In this document: one piece after another, positions 53,057-63,402 of the stretch
Numbering within the stretch: position 1 is the first letter of the stretch
Layout: every line of letters begins with the position of its first letter
From: CAVZXS01 sp963779325
GTDB lineage: Bacteria; Bacteroidota; Bacteroidia; Chitinophagales; Chitinophagaceae
Reading direction: 5' to 3'
NCBI GenBank assembly: GCA_963779325.1
Contig: CAVZXS010000002.1
Location: forward strand, 504,744-568,743
DNA: 64,000 nt
The notes under the pieces: generated by a model
What the model was told of the DNA's origin: nothing
Databases searched by the model: none
Seen by the model: only the letters and a program-made list of their open reading frames with translations
Made by a program: the position numbers and the translations under genes

Positions 53057-53541
53057 ATGCATGAGAATAATTACTTGACCACTAACTTAAAAAAATATTA
53101 TTTAGATGATTTTAATAAACTTCTATCATTGCCAAGCGACGATTATTATAGCATAGGTGAGAAATTGAAAGATATATTAATCCAAATAAATAAAATAGAG
53201 AACTATTCAAAGCCTATTTTCAGGAAGACCAAGTGAAAATCAAAATTTTAAAACCGAACAATTAAGTTATCTAAAACTCACTTATAGCGAGAACACTGAA
53301 ATTAGCCTCAGGCGTTTATTAGATTCATTTCGGCAGTTACTGGTTAACCAGGAATATCCATGTTTCAATTTCATATTGCTTTACCAAACGATAATTGTAT
53401 TTTTAAAGAAATTGCCCGACTTGATATTGGGTGTTTTACGAATAAAGATTATTTTAAAGTCAATCACGTTTTTATAGAATTAAATTCTTTAGAAATTGCT
53501 AAGCATGACATATTTTGGGAATATTGTAAGAAGCTATGCTA
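53057..53541 (+). pseudogene. Broken hypothetical gene
   Basis: Three overlapping frames give one coherent protein-like sequence of about 160 residues. MHENNYLTTNLKKYYLDDF runs to 53236. SENQNFKTEQLSYLKLTY, then TEISLRRLLDSFRQLL continues in a second frame. LPNDNCIFKEIARLDIG to CKKLC finishes in a third, ending 53541. Frameshifts are needed near 53218 and 53362. No family was recognised and the function is unknown. Confidence 0.55.
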
Positions 53542-54025
53542 ACAACCTTTAGGTGTAAAAGGAGTTATAGCTATAATCGGAATTCAACCCTTACGGGTCT
53601 TGCCCATAGATACTTGCTGGTAATATAACTGCACGCAGCAGGCCCATATAGAAGTTTAATTGTGAGTTTTTATTACAACTTGACATATATTCCTACCAGC
53701 GATGATATAAAAATTTCTTTTTAAAAGCGTGCGTTCCGGATGCTTCTACCGCCGATGGCGGTATCAGCATGACAAGCGAAGAGGTGATTGTGTTCGGTTG
53801 ATAGCTGAAAGCGGAGATGATTAACACGTTCTCATTAACGTGCAATACTCATCCTGCTGTCATGCTGAATGAGCGTAGCGAAATGAAGCATCCGGTACGC
53901 AATACAAAATTTATTATTGTTGCAAACTGAGTCCTCACCATAGCGATGTACATTGAACGTGGAGCTATAACTAACAACTCCACAAAAAAATTATACGGTA
54001 AAATCTAATGAAATAAAGTAATCTT
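53542..54025. other. 484 bp non-coding stretch
   Basis: No gene is visible. The central part is the inverted-repeat element at 53731-53900. Confidence 0.5.
53731..53900. repeat. 170 bp inverted-repeat (MITE-like) element
   Basis: Outer ends GCGTTCCGGATGCTTC and GAAGCATCCGGTACGC match as inverted repeats at 15 of 16 bases. Inner arms TCAGCATGACA and TGTCATGCTGA are perfect inverses. The right arm GTCATGCTGAATGAGCG is a sequence seen as an interspersed repeat in many Bacteroidota genomes. It has no coding capacity. Confidence 0.65.
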
Positions 54026-54831
54026 CTAATGCCTCCCCGCCGAGGCGGAAGGTTTAAGTGGGGCCGCTTTTCTCTTTATCCTTACGGTACCGTTAGCATT
54101 AAAGCTGCTCGACATGCGAATTTCATAACGGGTTTTACCATCGCTTACTACCATCAGCGCCGTATTGGGCGGTATACTGCCCAGGTTATCGGCAAACATA
54201 CTCAGTTCACTTACTTCTTTATTTGCGGGTCAAGATTTAAATTAATATGAATGGATTTTGTACTAAGTATCCTGTTAAAAGCAATCAGTTTATCATTATA
54301 AAAAACAGAAATGGAATCACCGTCCACTACGCCGTTATCATAAATATCAATTTTAAGCGAATCACTTTCTACCTCTATTTCCGGCACTACTGTTTTTTCT
54401 CATTCTTTAAAAAGATTATTGATCACTATATTTTTTACTTTCCGCGGAATAATATTTACAGCTATCAGTGTATCGTTTACCGTTGGGCTCCACACCTGGT
54501 TGGTTTCTTTAAAATTATTAAGTGCGGTTATAATTGAATCTTTTTTACTGATTGTTTTAAAATTATCTTTGACCGGTACAATCAGTAGTTGCTGATTATC
54601 CTCCGATTTTTCTGTCCGAAGCCCCGAAAAATCAAGATTAGCTATCAGTAAATCCACATTGGCAGCTTTGTTTGGTTTTGTAGGCGGTTTCTGTATCTCT
54701 AACCAAGAATTTACTTTAGCAACATTCGCATTTCCCGAAGAGCTATCTGCTAACTATTTTTGGCAGGAGATAAATAAAAGCATTGCTGTTAAAAGTACAG
54801 AGATGCTGAGTAGCAATTTGGTCTTTTTCAT
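54026..54831 (-). pseudogene. Broken lipoprotein gene with in-frame stops
   Basis: A lipoprotein signal (MKKTKLLLSISVLL to FISC) is followed two codons later by an in-frame TAG. Then LADSSSGNANVAKVNSW to VINNLFKE is open until an in-frame TGA at 54400-54402, after which the same frame continues with EKTVVPEIEVESDSLKIDIY and DNGVVDGDSISVFYNDKLI. A 1-base frameshift near 54222 leads to VSELSMFADNLGSIPPN, TALMVVSDGKTRYEI and a stop at 54026. The C-terminal part is a domain common in Bacteroidota exported proteins. Two substitutions plus an indel favour real decay. Confidence 0.8.
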
Positions 54832-54927
54832 AATCTTTAGTTTTATGGTTAAGAATAAAGACGTTTTTGGGGCTGCTAATCAAAGCTTCTCAGAATATTC
54901 GTTATTAAATTTGAATAATGTTTTTCA

Positions 54928-54951
54928 TCCGCCAAAATATATTTTGGCGGA
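54928..54951. repeat. Perfect 24 bp palindrome
   Basis: TCCGCCAAAATATATTTTGG continues CGGA and is self-complementary throughout, with no loop. It lies about 100 bp upstream of the broken lipoprotein start and about 85 bp beyond the end of the PIG-L gene. It could be a cruciform, a terminator for the minus-strand PIG-L gene, or an operator. Confidence 0.6.
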
Positions 54952-55034
54952 TAGTTACGGGGGTATGATTTTTAAAGCGGCTATGCGAGTATTTTGTACG
55001 TAGATATAATTGCGGAACTGCGTTAAATAACAGG

Positions 55035-55667
55035 CTAAGCAATCAACTTAATCACTTCAAAAGCCTCGGCATATTCACTGTTGCACTGCACGCCTCGTAC
55101 TTTGGCAAGCGAACGGATAAAATCTTTATCCATATAGCTGCGGCCGGCTTGTGAGCGGTATTCGTTCAGCGCTTCAATTTTTTGGTTCAATTCTTTTTCG
55201 GAAATTTTGATAAAAGCCTTGGCGCTAAAAGTAGTTTGGTTCCAGGGTAATTCGTAACCTAAAATAGTGGAATGTTTAAATGCCCTTACAGCTTCTTCGT
55301 GTACTACGCGGTGATCCTGATGAATATCTGTAATGGAAGGAACAAAAACCAAATCAGGGAGAATGTATTTTTTAAGACTTACCAGTTCTTCCAATATCTC
55401 CTGTCTTTTTTGCCAAAATTCTCTTACTTCAAAATCATACAACATCAGTTTGCCGGTGTGCATGCCCAATTTTTGAATGGCTCTCTTACATTCCTTCTCC
55501 AATGTGTCTTCGGTAAATTCGGGCGGTAATGATTTTTTACAAACCGAAAAAGCGGCGTAATGCACTTCCGTATTTTCTTTGCAAAATTTTGCTATGGTGC
55601 CGCCGCAACCGAGTTCGCCATCATCGGTATGCGGCGCAAGGACAAGTATTTTTTTGGGACTAAACAT
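55035..55667 (-). CDS. PIG-L/LmbE family deacetylase
   Basis: A 210-residue zinc-dependent deacetylase. PHTDDGELGCGGT gives the HxDD metal motif (His13, Asp15, Asp16), and the second ligand set is in DIHQDHRVVH near 117. The ending RSLAKVRGVQCNSEYAEAFEVI is typical of the family. Substrates include N-acetylglucosaminyl groups. It differs from the bacillithiol enzyme BshB1 in its opening motif, so the substrate is open. It starts 34 bp downstream of bioB's stop. Confidence 0.9.
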   Translation of the reverse strand: MFSPKKILVLAPHTDDGELGCGGTIAKFCKENTEVHYAAFSVCKKSLPPEFTEDTLEKECKRAIQKLGMHTGKLMLYDFEVREFWQKRQEILEELVSLKKYILPDLVFVPSITDIHQDHRVVHEEAVRAFKHSTILGYELPWNQTTFSAKAFIKISEKELNQKIEALNEYRSQAGRSYMDKDFIRSLAKVRGVQCNSEYAEAFEVIKLIA

Positions 55668-55701
55668 AATTATATGATGGAAAAGGTGTTGCTATGGTTG
55701 C

Positions 55702-56688
55702 TCACAGCGAACTATAGTTTACTTCGGGCTTTGGCTCTTTAAAAGCATCTCTCGGTTTCAGGCCCAGCATGGCAAACATGGCATTGTCTTCATCAAATGA
55801 CGGGTTGGGTGTGGTCAATAATTTTTCGCCGGCAAAAATAGAATTTGCGCCGGCCATAAAGCAAAGAGCCTGTTCTGCAATACTCATTTCCGCACGACCC
55901 GCACTCAAACGTACCATTGCTTTAGGCATCAGTATTCTTGCCGTAGCAATCATACGTACCATATCCCAAATATCTACTTTCGGATTATTTTCCAGCGGTG
56001 TTCCTTTTACCCGTACCAATGCATTGATGGGTACACTTTCCGGGTGTTCCGGCATATTCGCTAATGTATGAAGCATTTTAATTCTGTCATCATGTTTTTC
56101 TCCCAAACCAATAATGCCGCCGCAGCAAACAGAAACACCCGCCTTGCGTACATTCTCCAATGTATTCAACCTGTCATCGTAAGTTCTTGTAGAAATTATT
56201 TCGCTGTAATATTCCGGTGAGGTGTCTAAGTTGTGGTTGTAAGCGTACAAACCGGCATCGGCTAATTTTTTCGCCTGTTCTTCGGTAAGCATGCCAAGCG
56301 TGCAGCAAACCTCCATTCCCATTTTATTTACACCTTTCACCATATCAATCACGCGGTCAAAATCGCGGTTATCTCTTACTTCCCGCCATGCGGCACCCAT
56401 ACAAAATCGCGTACTGCCTGCATCCTTCGCTTTTTGAGCATATTCCAATACATCTTCTTTCTGCATCAGGGCCTGCACGTTTACATCCGTATTGTACCTG
56501 GCAGCCTGCGGGCAGTAGGCGCAATCTTCGCTGCAACCGCCGGTTTTAATAGAGAGCAACGTACAAACCTGTACCTCGCCGGTATCGTTATACTTACGAT
56601 GTATCGATGCTGCCCGAAAAATAAGTTCCAGTAACGGTGCATCATATATTTCTTTTATTTCTTCTATAGTCCGGTTATTACGAATCAT
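55702..56688 (-). CDS. bioB: Biotin synthase
   Basis: A 328-residue radical SAM enzyme that inserts sulfur into dethiobiotin. The CxxxCxxC motif binds the 4Fe-4S cluster at Cys52, Cys56 and Cys59 (GCSEDCAYCP). VCCGGIIGLGE near 188 and NALVRVKGTPLE near 223 are family signatures, and the RLSAGR near 260 supplies an Arg of the 2Fe-2S site. No other biotin genes are in the window. It precedes the PIG-L gene on the same strand. Confidence 0.96.
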   Translation of the reverse strand: MIRNNRTIEEIKEIYDAPLLELIFRAASIHRKYNDTGEVQVCTLLSIKTGGCSEDCAYCPQAARYNTDVNVQALMQKEDVLEYAQKAKDAGSTRFCMGAAWREVRDNRDFDRVIDMVKGVNKMGMEVCCTLGMLTEEQAKKLADAGLYAYNHNLDTSPEYYSEIISTRTYDDRLNTLENVRKAGVSVCCGGIIGLGEKHDDRIKMLHTLANMPEHPESVPINALVRVKGTPLENNPKVDIWDMVRMIATARILMPKAMVRLSAGRAEMSIAEQALCFMAGANSIFAGEKLLTTPNPSFDEDNAMFAMLGLKPRDAFKEPKPEVNYSSL

Positions 56689-56744
56689 ACTGTTGCGTTT
56701 TGATAAAACAAAAATATCCTTTCGGGGCTATCAAAAAAAATTAA

Positions 56745-58226
56745 TTAATCTTTCAAATAAATACTGGAATCTTTATGCAAAGGCATTTGCAGGTTAAACT
56801 GTGTGTTTAATATTTTACGAAAATGATTTACCGTAGAACTGCTGTCGGCAAAAGCTGTATAGTTTTTTTGAGGCATATAGAGGGCATTCATATTCATGAA
56901 ATAATACCTCCTTTCTATCGGTTTTTCAAAATGACGAAAGCCATGGTCTCCCATAAAAATAATAATTGGCGGTGCGGCGGAGGATGTGCGGATATGATCA
57001 ATTAAACTCAGCAATTTTTTATTTGCATATTGCAGGTATTCGGTATAGGCTTTAGTGTCTACTTGCTTCCCCTCCATTAAAGTTTCATAAGGCTGTTCTT
57101 TGCCGTCCTTGTCATAGTAATAAGGATAATGGGGCATCATCAGGTGCGTGTAAACAAACTTGGGCTTTTTTGTTCTTTCTTCAGCCAGGCTCCATGTAAG
57201 GTCGTAAGAATAATTATTATTTTGGCGATTAAAATAAGTTATTCTTTTTAAAGCGACTTTCGATTTAAATCGGGTTATGAGGTTGAAACCGATATCTCTG
57301 TCCATACGACTAAGAAAAGTTTGCGACGTAATTAATCGTGCTTTATCGGGCAAAAATGTTGCTTCTGTACGGGCCGGATTGCCATTGAAATTAAAAACGG
57401 AATGGTTATAAAATTTGTATCCATTTGCAGTGAGGTATTGAAGTGTTTGATTATCCCGAATTACTTCATACACATATTTTACATCCGCCTCTTTTCGATT
57501 GGTATCTTTTAAATTGAGATAGCTCATATTTAAAATAGATGCTACCGAGAAAGGAGTATAGTTATAATTGCTGTAACTGTTTTGTACAATATGAAAACCC
57601 CTGTTTCGCAATTCATTTTCAAATGCGAAATTATCAAATTGAAAAATTTCTTTCAGCTGGGTATTGCCGGCATACTCATCGGCCACTATAAAATAAATAT
57701 CCGGCTTGGCACAAGTGTCGCAAGCTTTGAATGCAGGCTGTGTAGTTAGGGAAGAATTATTATTCTTCCCTATTAATTTTGTAACCAACCATCCTGCATC
57801 AACTATTAAAAGAAGCAGCAAAAGTGTATTAAGGAAATAACCTGTTTTTTGAATCAGAGCTTTTCTTTTTTTAACCAAAATGATTACCGTAATAAAAAAA
57901 ACGGTTGTAAACGGAAGAAGAAATGTATACTTAGTAATGAATGATTGTCCTGTAATGTTTTTAAGCCCGTCGTGTATACTGCCGAAGAAGAAATGAAACG
58001 CCATAAAAAGAAAAGCGACCAAACCGGCTTTGTAAAAATCTCTATACAAAAGCCAAAATAAGAACAGTAATACAATTGAGTAGATTGTATATAATCCCGT
58101 CAACAATAATGCGTCTTTTACGGGAACAAAATTATGATTATCAGTATACCCGTGCAGTACAAAGAATACCGGCAGCAGGAAAAGAAATACAGGTTTTGTT
58201 TGTAAAAATATTTTCAACTTAGCCAT
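56745..58226 (-). CDS. Membrane-anchored sulfatase-like transferase/hydrolase
   Basis: A 493-residue protein with about five transmembrane helices (residues 10-160) and a large extracytoplasmic alkaline-phosphatase-superfamily domain. CDTCAKPDIYFIVADEYAG near 175 carries the first metal Asp, SVASILN near 230 the likely nucleophile region, THLMMPHYPYYYD near 360 and IIIFMGDHGFRHF near 425 the remaining ligands. It resembles lipoteichoic-acid-synthase-like and phosphoethanolamine-transferase enzymes. The real substrate is unknown. Its start overlaps the end of the upstream methyltransferase gene by 8 bp. Confidence 0.84.
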   Translation of the reverse strand: MAKLKIFLQTKPVFLFLLPVFFVLHGYTDNHNFVPVKDALLLTGLYTIYSIVLLFLFWLLYRDFYKAGLVAFLFMAFHFFFGSIHDGLKNITGQSFITKYTFLLPFTTVFFITVIILVKKRKALIQKTGYFLNTLLLLLLIVDAGWLVTKLIGKNNNSSLTTQPAFKACDTCAKPDIYFIVADEYAGNTQLKEIFQFDNFAFENELRNRGFHIVQNSYSNYNYTPFSVASILNMSYLNLKDTNRKEADVKYVYEVIRDNQTLQYLTANGYKFYNHSVFNFNGNPARTEATFLPDKARLITSQTFLSRMDRDIGFNLITRFKSKVALKRITYFNRQNNNYSYDLTWSLAEERTKKPKFVYTHLMMPHYPYYYDKDGKEQPYETLMEGKQVDTKAYTEYLQYANKKLLSLIDHIRTSSAAPPIIIFMGDHGFRHFEKPIERRYYFMNMNALYMPQKNYTAFADSSSTVNHFRKILNTQFNLQMPLHKDSSIYLKD

Positions 58227-59672
58227 TGATTCTTTGCATTAAATATAAAACTCTTTTTGTTCCGGGAATGGGTTGCTTCTGCAATGTTTTGAAGAATTTG
58301 CTGAAAGCAGTTTCAAAATTTTCTGAAGTGTAATTTGCGTAAATGTCTTTTTTGTTTAATAAAAGCAGCTGCGACTTCGGATCTGTTTTCGGAACAAACT
58401 CAATAACCAGGTTTTTGCATGAAGCGGAAAACATTTCTGCTGTACTGCAGAGCGGAATATTTTTCCCGAGACATAAATGATGAATCAGCGCAGGGCCAAA
58501 CCGATATCAGTACTTTTACCTGGTTAAAAATGAAGAGCGTTCTTTATTGTTCATTCCTGTTGCCGGTGCAGGATTGGCGAGATCAATAATCAGCGGTAAT
58601 ATGTTTGTTTCCCTATCCGCGGTAATTTTTCTGTATAATTTACCAATAGCAGCATAGTCTCCGTCTGCAGCTATAGTTTTAATTCTCCGGGCAGAAAGTA
58701 ATTTTGAAAAAGCTCCTTCATTAGCGCCAAAATCAATACCGGTTTTCAATCCGGTTATATTTGTCAACCAATTTTCAATGATCTTTTTTTTCTGATCAAC
58801 ATAATCGTTTCTTAATGCTGCTTCATCGTAATAGTCGCTCCATTCCGTAGCTGTTTCTTTCAGGTGTAATATTGCACAAGACTTTCCAGGCTATTGAGCA
58901 AATTTAATATTTTTTTAACGAAATGGTTGTTTGCTTTTCGTCTTTACCGATAGTCTTGCGGGCTAATTTGCATGTAAATGAATATGCAGGTAAGTCATCA
59001 TATTCAGTTTGCTGCGCCATGGTAATAATGATTGAATAATTTGCAACGGAATTCCGTCGGGGTATGCAATTTGCAATCCGTGCAATGGCCGGTTACTGTA
59101 TTTCATCAGCAGCAGCGGCCCTAAAAAATTTTCGCAGAACTGCCGGTAAGCTATCCATGGTTTACCTTCTTCGTATTTCTCAAATGATAAGGTATCAATA
59201 AAAACGAGCCTGCCGTTATGCCATTGTATATTATAGGGTGTGGATCTTTCAGCAGCATGTTGCGGTTCAAAGCTTCCTTTGCTATTCGTAATGTAAGCAA
59301 TGCCGCGTCTTTTAGCATGGCAAAGCACCATTCGCCGGCATATGAAACAAAAGACAATTGCTCGGTTTTCAATATTTTGTATTTATCTTCTGCAGTAATA
59401 AAATCATCCGGCATTTCCTGTGCTCAATCAATATTTTTTTTCGACAAGCGATTTGTAAAGCCCGCTGCCGATAAAAAAATCATAGTGTTCTTTAAAGCTG
59501 TTATTTACTTGCCGTAAACTTCCTGATCATAGTAAAAAACAAATCCTGACGGGTCGCGGAATGAGGAAGGGTCAACTTGTATTGTCAGCGGATTACTCTC
59601 ATTTATCTTTTGGCTTTTTGGGCGACCGTATAAAAATGATTTAATAAATACTTTTATGTTTTTGAAAAACAT
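58219..59672 (-). pseudogene. Class I SAM methyltransferase (NoeA-like), multiply frameshifted
   Basis: Five open pieces read in order form one protein of about 480 residues. They are MFFKNIKVFIKSF to FYYDQEVY, NNSFKEHYDFFIGSGLY, MPDDFITAEDKYKIL to LNRNMLLKD, TPYNIQWHNGRLVFIDTLSF to HLHAN, and TGIDFGANEGAFSKLLSA (the SAM motif) to IPGTKRVLYLMQRING. DIGLALALIHHLC lies across a break near 58470. Frameshifts occur near 59512, 59435, 59420, 59250, 58970-58890 and 58470-58515. Genes of this kind are linked to polysaccharide modification. It overlaps the sulfatase-like gene start. Confidence 0.78.
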
Positions 59673-59750
59673 AACAACTCCCAACACCGCGCCAATGATT
59701 ACCTGTAAGATAACTGCCGCTTCCCGGGTCTATATAAAGAAGTTCTGTCA

Positions 59751-60871
59751 TTATAAATATTTCAGGTTTGTTTTAGATGTCAAAGTTAATAATGTTTGAT
59801 ACATCAGTTGAATGGTGCTTTCAATATCCGTTTTGTGCAGCATTTCCACCGTAGTGTGCATATAGCGCAACGGTATAGAAATTAAAACCGACGGGCAGCC
59901 GTCATTGCTGTACGCGAATGAATCGGTATCGGTACCGGTACTTCTGCTCAATGCTCTCCATTGACGGGAATTTTATTTTTGGCGGCTACTTCTTCTACCA
60001 AATAAGAATTAATTATGCACTGCCGGTGCATAACTAAGTGAAGGGCCTTTGCCGCAACTGATATCACCTTCGATAATTTTACTGATCATGGGTGTACCTG
60101 TATCATGTGTTACATCGGTAATAATGGCGATATCTGGTTTTATACGACGGGCAATCATTTCGGCGCCGCGCAGGCCGATTTCTTCCTGCACTGCATTTAC
60201 AATGTATAAACCAAAGGGCAGTTTCTTTTTATTTTGATGTAAGAGCCTCGCTATTTCAGCAATCATAAAACCGCCAATACGGTTATCAAACGCACGACCT
60301 ATATAAAAATCATACGCCAGTTCATCAAAACCATCCTGGTAAGTAACTACGGCGCCGATATGTATACCTAATGCTTCTACTTCTTTTTTATTTCTCGCAC
60401 CGCAATCCAAAAATAAATTATCAACTTTCGGTTGCGGTTCTTTCTATCCGGGTTGCTCAATCTTGTATGAATGGCAGGCCAGCCAAACACGGCTTTTACA
60501 ATTTCTTTTTTACCATGAATAAAAACCCGCTGGCCGGGAGCTATCTGGTGATCGACACCGCCATTGCGTTTCAGGTAAAGCAAACCTTCGGGTGAAACAT
60601 AATTCACAAACCAACTGATTTCATCGGCATGCGCTTCTATAACTACTTTAAATTTATGATCGGGGTTTATTACACCCACAGCAGATCCGTATGGGTCCGT
60701 AAATTGCGAATCAACATAAGGTTTCAGGTATTCTAACCAAAGTTTTTGACCGTTTGTTTCAAAACCTACTGCCGAGGCGTTGTTCATGTAGGATTTTAAA
60801 AAATTAAAAGCATGTTCGGTGATCAGCGATTTTTTTGCAGGAGCTTTCTTCGTTTTTCTTTTTGTTGCCAT
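59751..60871 (-). pseudogene. M42 family metallopeptidase, frameshifted
   Basis: Three frames together encode a complete glutamyl-aminopeptidase-type protein of about 370 residues. The pieces are VIEAHADEISWFV (first ligand His and Asp), FDNRIGGFMIAE (bridging Asp), VQEEIGLRGAEM (catalytic Glu), DVTHDTGTP, RSTGTDTDSFAYSNDG and RYMHTTVEML (final His). A 1-base loss near 60443 and at least two more indels between 59950 and 60020 split it. It starts with a basic tail (MATKRKTKKAPAKK). All catalytic residues survive. Confidence 0.85.
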
Positions 60872-60937
60872 ACTAAATTTTATTTTTTTCGGTCGGTACC
60901 TTGATTTAAGGGCATTGTGTACCGGTTATAGCCCAAA

Positions 60938-61848
60938 TTATTGAGTTGCCTGCAGGGCGAAGATAAGCAGCCCGGCCTTTATCAGCATCAATCCGTCGTA
61001 TTTCAATGTAAAAATTTCTTTATCCGTGTTTTCTTTCAATGTATGATAGGAAATAAAAATCAGCAGGGCAGGTGTAAGTATCGCCGCGTATAAAGACCAA
61101 TGCGTCCATTCAAAACTTTTCAGCAAGATAAAGCCGGTTACTAAGTTAAGCAAAGCAAAAAACCATTTACCCGTTTTCAGGCTGAAAGATTTGCCGTAAG
61201 TAACCGCAAAGGTTTTTATACCGTCTTTTTTATCTTCTTCGTAATCATTTATATTAAACAATCCGCACAATGCCATCATAAAGGCGAAGCGATGCAAAAA
61301 TAAAATCGGCATGTGAAAGTAATTGGCATAAAAATCCGTTTGGGCAGCGGTAATAGTGCGGGTAAAGCAACCGTAGTGAAAGCCCAGACAAAACTCAGTA
61401 ACGGAAGCTTTAGCCAGCCAATCTGCCTGAAGCTTTTCGTTGTCGAAAAAAATAGTTTTGACGAATAGCCAAGTGATAAAATGACCATCAACAAAATCAA
61501 CAGTATGATCCTGATTTTGTGTGATGCCGTGCCGTTAAAAATTGAATTAAGGTTGAAAATAAAAAGTAATAAGCTTACAATAAAACTTATAAGAAGTATA
61601 GATTGGGTGAATAATTTATTTTTTCTTACCCATGTAAGCCTGTTGTCATTTTTATCTGTAAATGATTTTTGGTAATAATGCAGCGTGTAAATAAATAATG
61701 TACTGCAAAATATAGCGGGTAAATACCAATAGACTGTCTTTGGGAAATGAAGTATTACAAAACTCTCGTAAGTAAGCGCCAATGCGCAGGCGGCAATAAA
61801 AAAATTACTGAATACAATTAAGCAAATGAATTTATTAAGGCGATTCAA
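60938..61848 (-). pseudogene. UbiA-like membrane protein, frameshifted
   Basis: A membrane protein of about 303 residues with eight or so hydrophobic helices. It breaks near 61340: one A lost from a run converts PKTDFYANYFHMPILFLHRF into a false ending. The downstream piece carries NINDYEEDKKDGIKTFAVTYG, the second Asp-rich motif of UbiA prenyltransferases. The first Asp-rich motif is less clear, which is usual for this distant Bacteroidota group. The substrate is not known. Confidence 0.75.
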
Positions 61849-61861
61849 CTAAAAGATTACA

Positions 61862-62333
61862 CTAAGTTTTTTTAAGTCGTATTTTGTCGGTTTCCTTTAC
61901 AGGACTCACATGCTTGGCTTTGTCCTTAAAAAGTATGGCAAAATTGGCCGTAGTATCACGAATAGTAGGAGTAGGTGTAAGAGGCTGGAACCCACTGTTA
62001 AAACTCCCGTAGCCAAAAAGAATGGTAAAATCTCCGTCCCTGGTTTTTGCGGGATTCTTCAATGCATCAAAACCTATTCTAAGCGTATCGGTGATATCAA
62101 TGGCGGTGGCGTCGTCATACCACTTATATATTATCAGCGCCGAATCGATATCTCCTTCATCATCGGTAAAAGTTCCTTTTATTTGAATTACATCATCTTT
62201 ATTAAACCTCCGATGGCGAAATAGATTTAATTGTAATTTGCGGCTCGGTTGTATATTTATTTTTTTTACATCCCATAATAAGCAGGACGCATAGAACGAA
62301 AAAAATATACTGTGTTTTATAGCGATTAATTAA
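61862..62333 (-). pseudogene. Small lipoprotein, frameshifted
   Basis: The coding sequence runs from about INRYKTQYIFFVLCVLLIMG-C (lipoprotein signal) through EPQITIKSISPSEV, where a break near 62215 ends the frame. It resumes as NKDDVIQIKGTFTDDEGDID and ends KETDKIRLKKT at 61862. No ATG is in frame before the signal, so the start is unclear or altered. It would be about 155 residues. Similar Ig-like lipoproteins are common in Bacteroidota. The function is unknown. Confidence 0.65.
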
Positions 62334-62385
62334 TATATGCTAAATTTAAGACTTACAAACTGAACAACCTAAAAATGCAGGGTGA

Positions 62386-63361
62386 ATGGAATCATAAAAA
62401 AATATTTTAGTGAGTAACTGAAGTCGGCTCTCAGAATCTTGCTTTGGAGACTTTTCGGTTTCAGTATACAAATAGTAACTAATACAGAGCTTATTTGGAT
62501 GCTTTGCATTAATCCTTCGAAATTGAGCAGGGTAGAGGATATTCCCTTTCTGCCGATAAAATTTTTTCACACACATACAGTGAAGTCGGGGTATTCTAAC
62601 CCAAAGCCGTTTTTGAAAGCAGCGGCACTTCCCAGACGATTAATAGCCGGCACCCGGTAAAGGATATTCATCTTCATAAGAAAGTTTTATAAAAGGCTTG
62701 AACATTTTTACGATCCTGTTTCTCATTATTGCATACTCGGGTTGCTGCTTGCTTATTTAGAAAGAACCGGTCTTCGTTGGTGAACATGGTTGATAAAACG
62801 ATAAAACTGAAAAACCATCGCAAAGCGGGTTTTATTTAAATGAATACCAAAGACTTTTTGAAACACTAAGGCAATTGGAAAATAAAGGCCAAAAAATTTT
62901 AATGATAGGGTAAGTTTTGCCTTACTCGATTTTTTTGAAAATATCCTATGAGATTGGAAAATACTATAGTAATGGAAACGGAGGAATGAGGAAGAAGAAG
63001 GGAAATGATAAGACGGAAATTACATGCTAAACTAAGCACGGTTCGGGAGTTGCAAAGATTCATTCGGAATACGGTATGACAGAACTTTTATCACAAGATT
63101 ATTAAAAAGGCGATGGTATCTCTAATTGTCCGCCTTGGAGGAAAATATCCGTTAGAGACGAAGAGATCCCTTGCCGATCAAAATATGTCGTTGGGCAAGG
63201 TGCCCTATTCGGCGCTGTGAATATCATTGAATTGGCCAATATGTACAGTTGCAGTTTATAGCTATGATGATGCGGGTAAGTTGTATGCCGACGGAAGTTT
63301 CGAAAGACTCGGTCGCATGGATGGCAGCGATTTAAGGGGCTGAAGTTTGATGGTTATGTAA
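62386..63361 (+). pseudogene. LuxE-like acyl-protein synthetase, heavily frameshifted
   Basis: No frame is long, but pieces in three frames line up with the Bacteroidota LuxE/acyl-protein synthetase family. In order they are NLALETFRFQYTNSN, INPSKLSRVEDIPFLPIKFF followed by HTHTVKSG, YDPVSHYCILGLLLAYLERT, SSLVNMVDKTIK, GFYLNEYQRLFETLRQLENK, ENTIVMETGGM, HSEYGMTELLSQDY, and GKLYADGSFERLGRMDGSDL ending at TAA 63359-63361. Ten or more indels are needed to restore about 325 residues. Family members activate fatty acids as acyl-AMP. Only a pseudogene, or a very error-rich sequence, explains the state. Confidence 0.75.
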
Positions 63362-63402
63362 ACTTTAATCTAAAATTGTGCTAACCATTAAAAACTGTTG
63401 TT

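Noticed and set aside
62346..62576. Minus-strand 76-codon frame with plausible composition
   Set aside because: The plus strand here reads as the N-terminal part of the LuxE-like gene (IPFLPIKFF), which is a better explanation.
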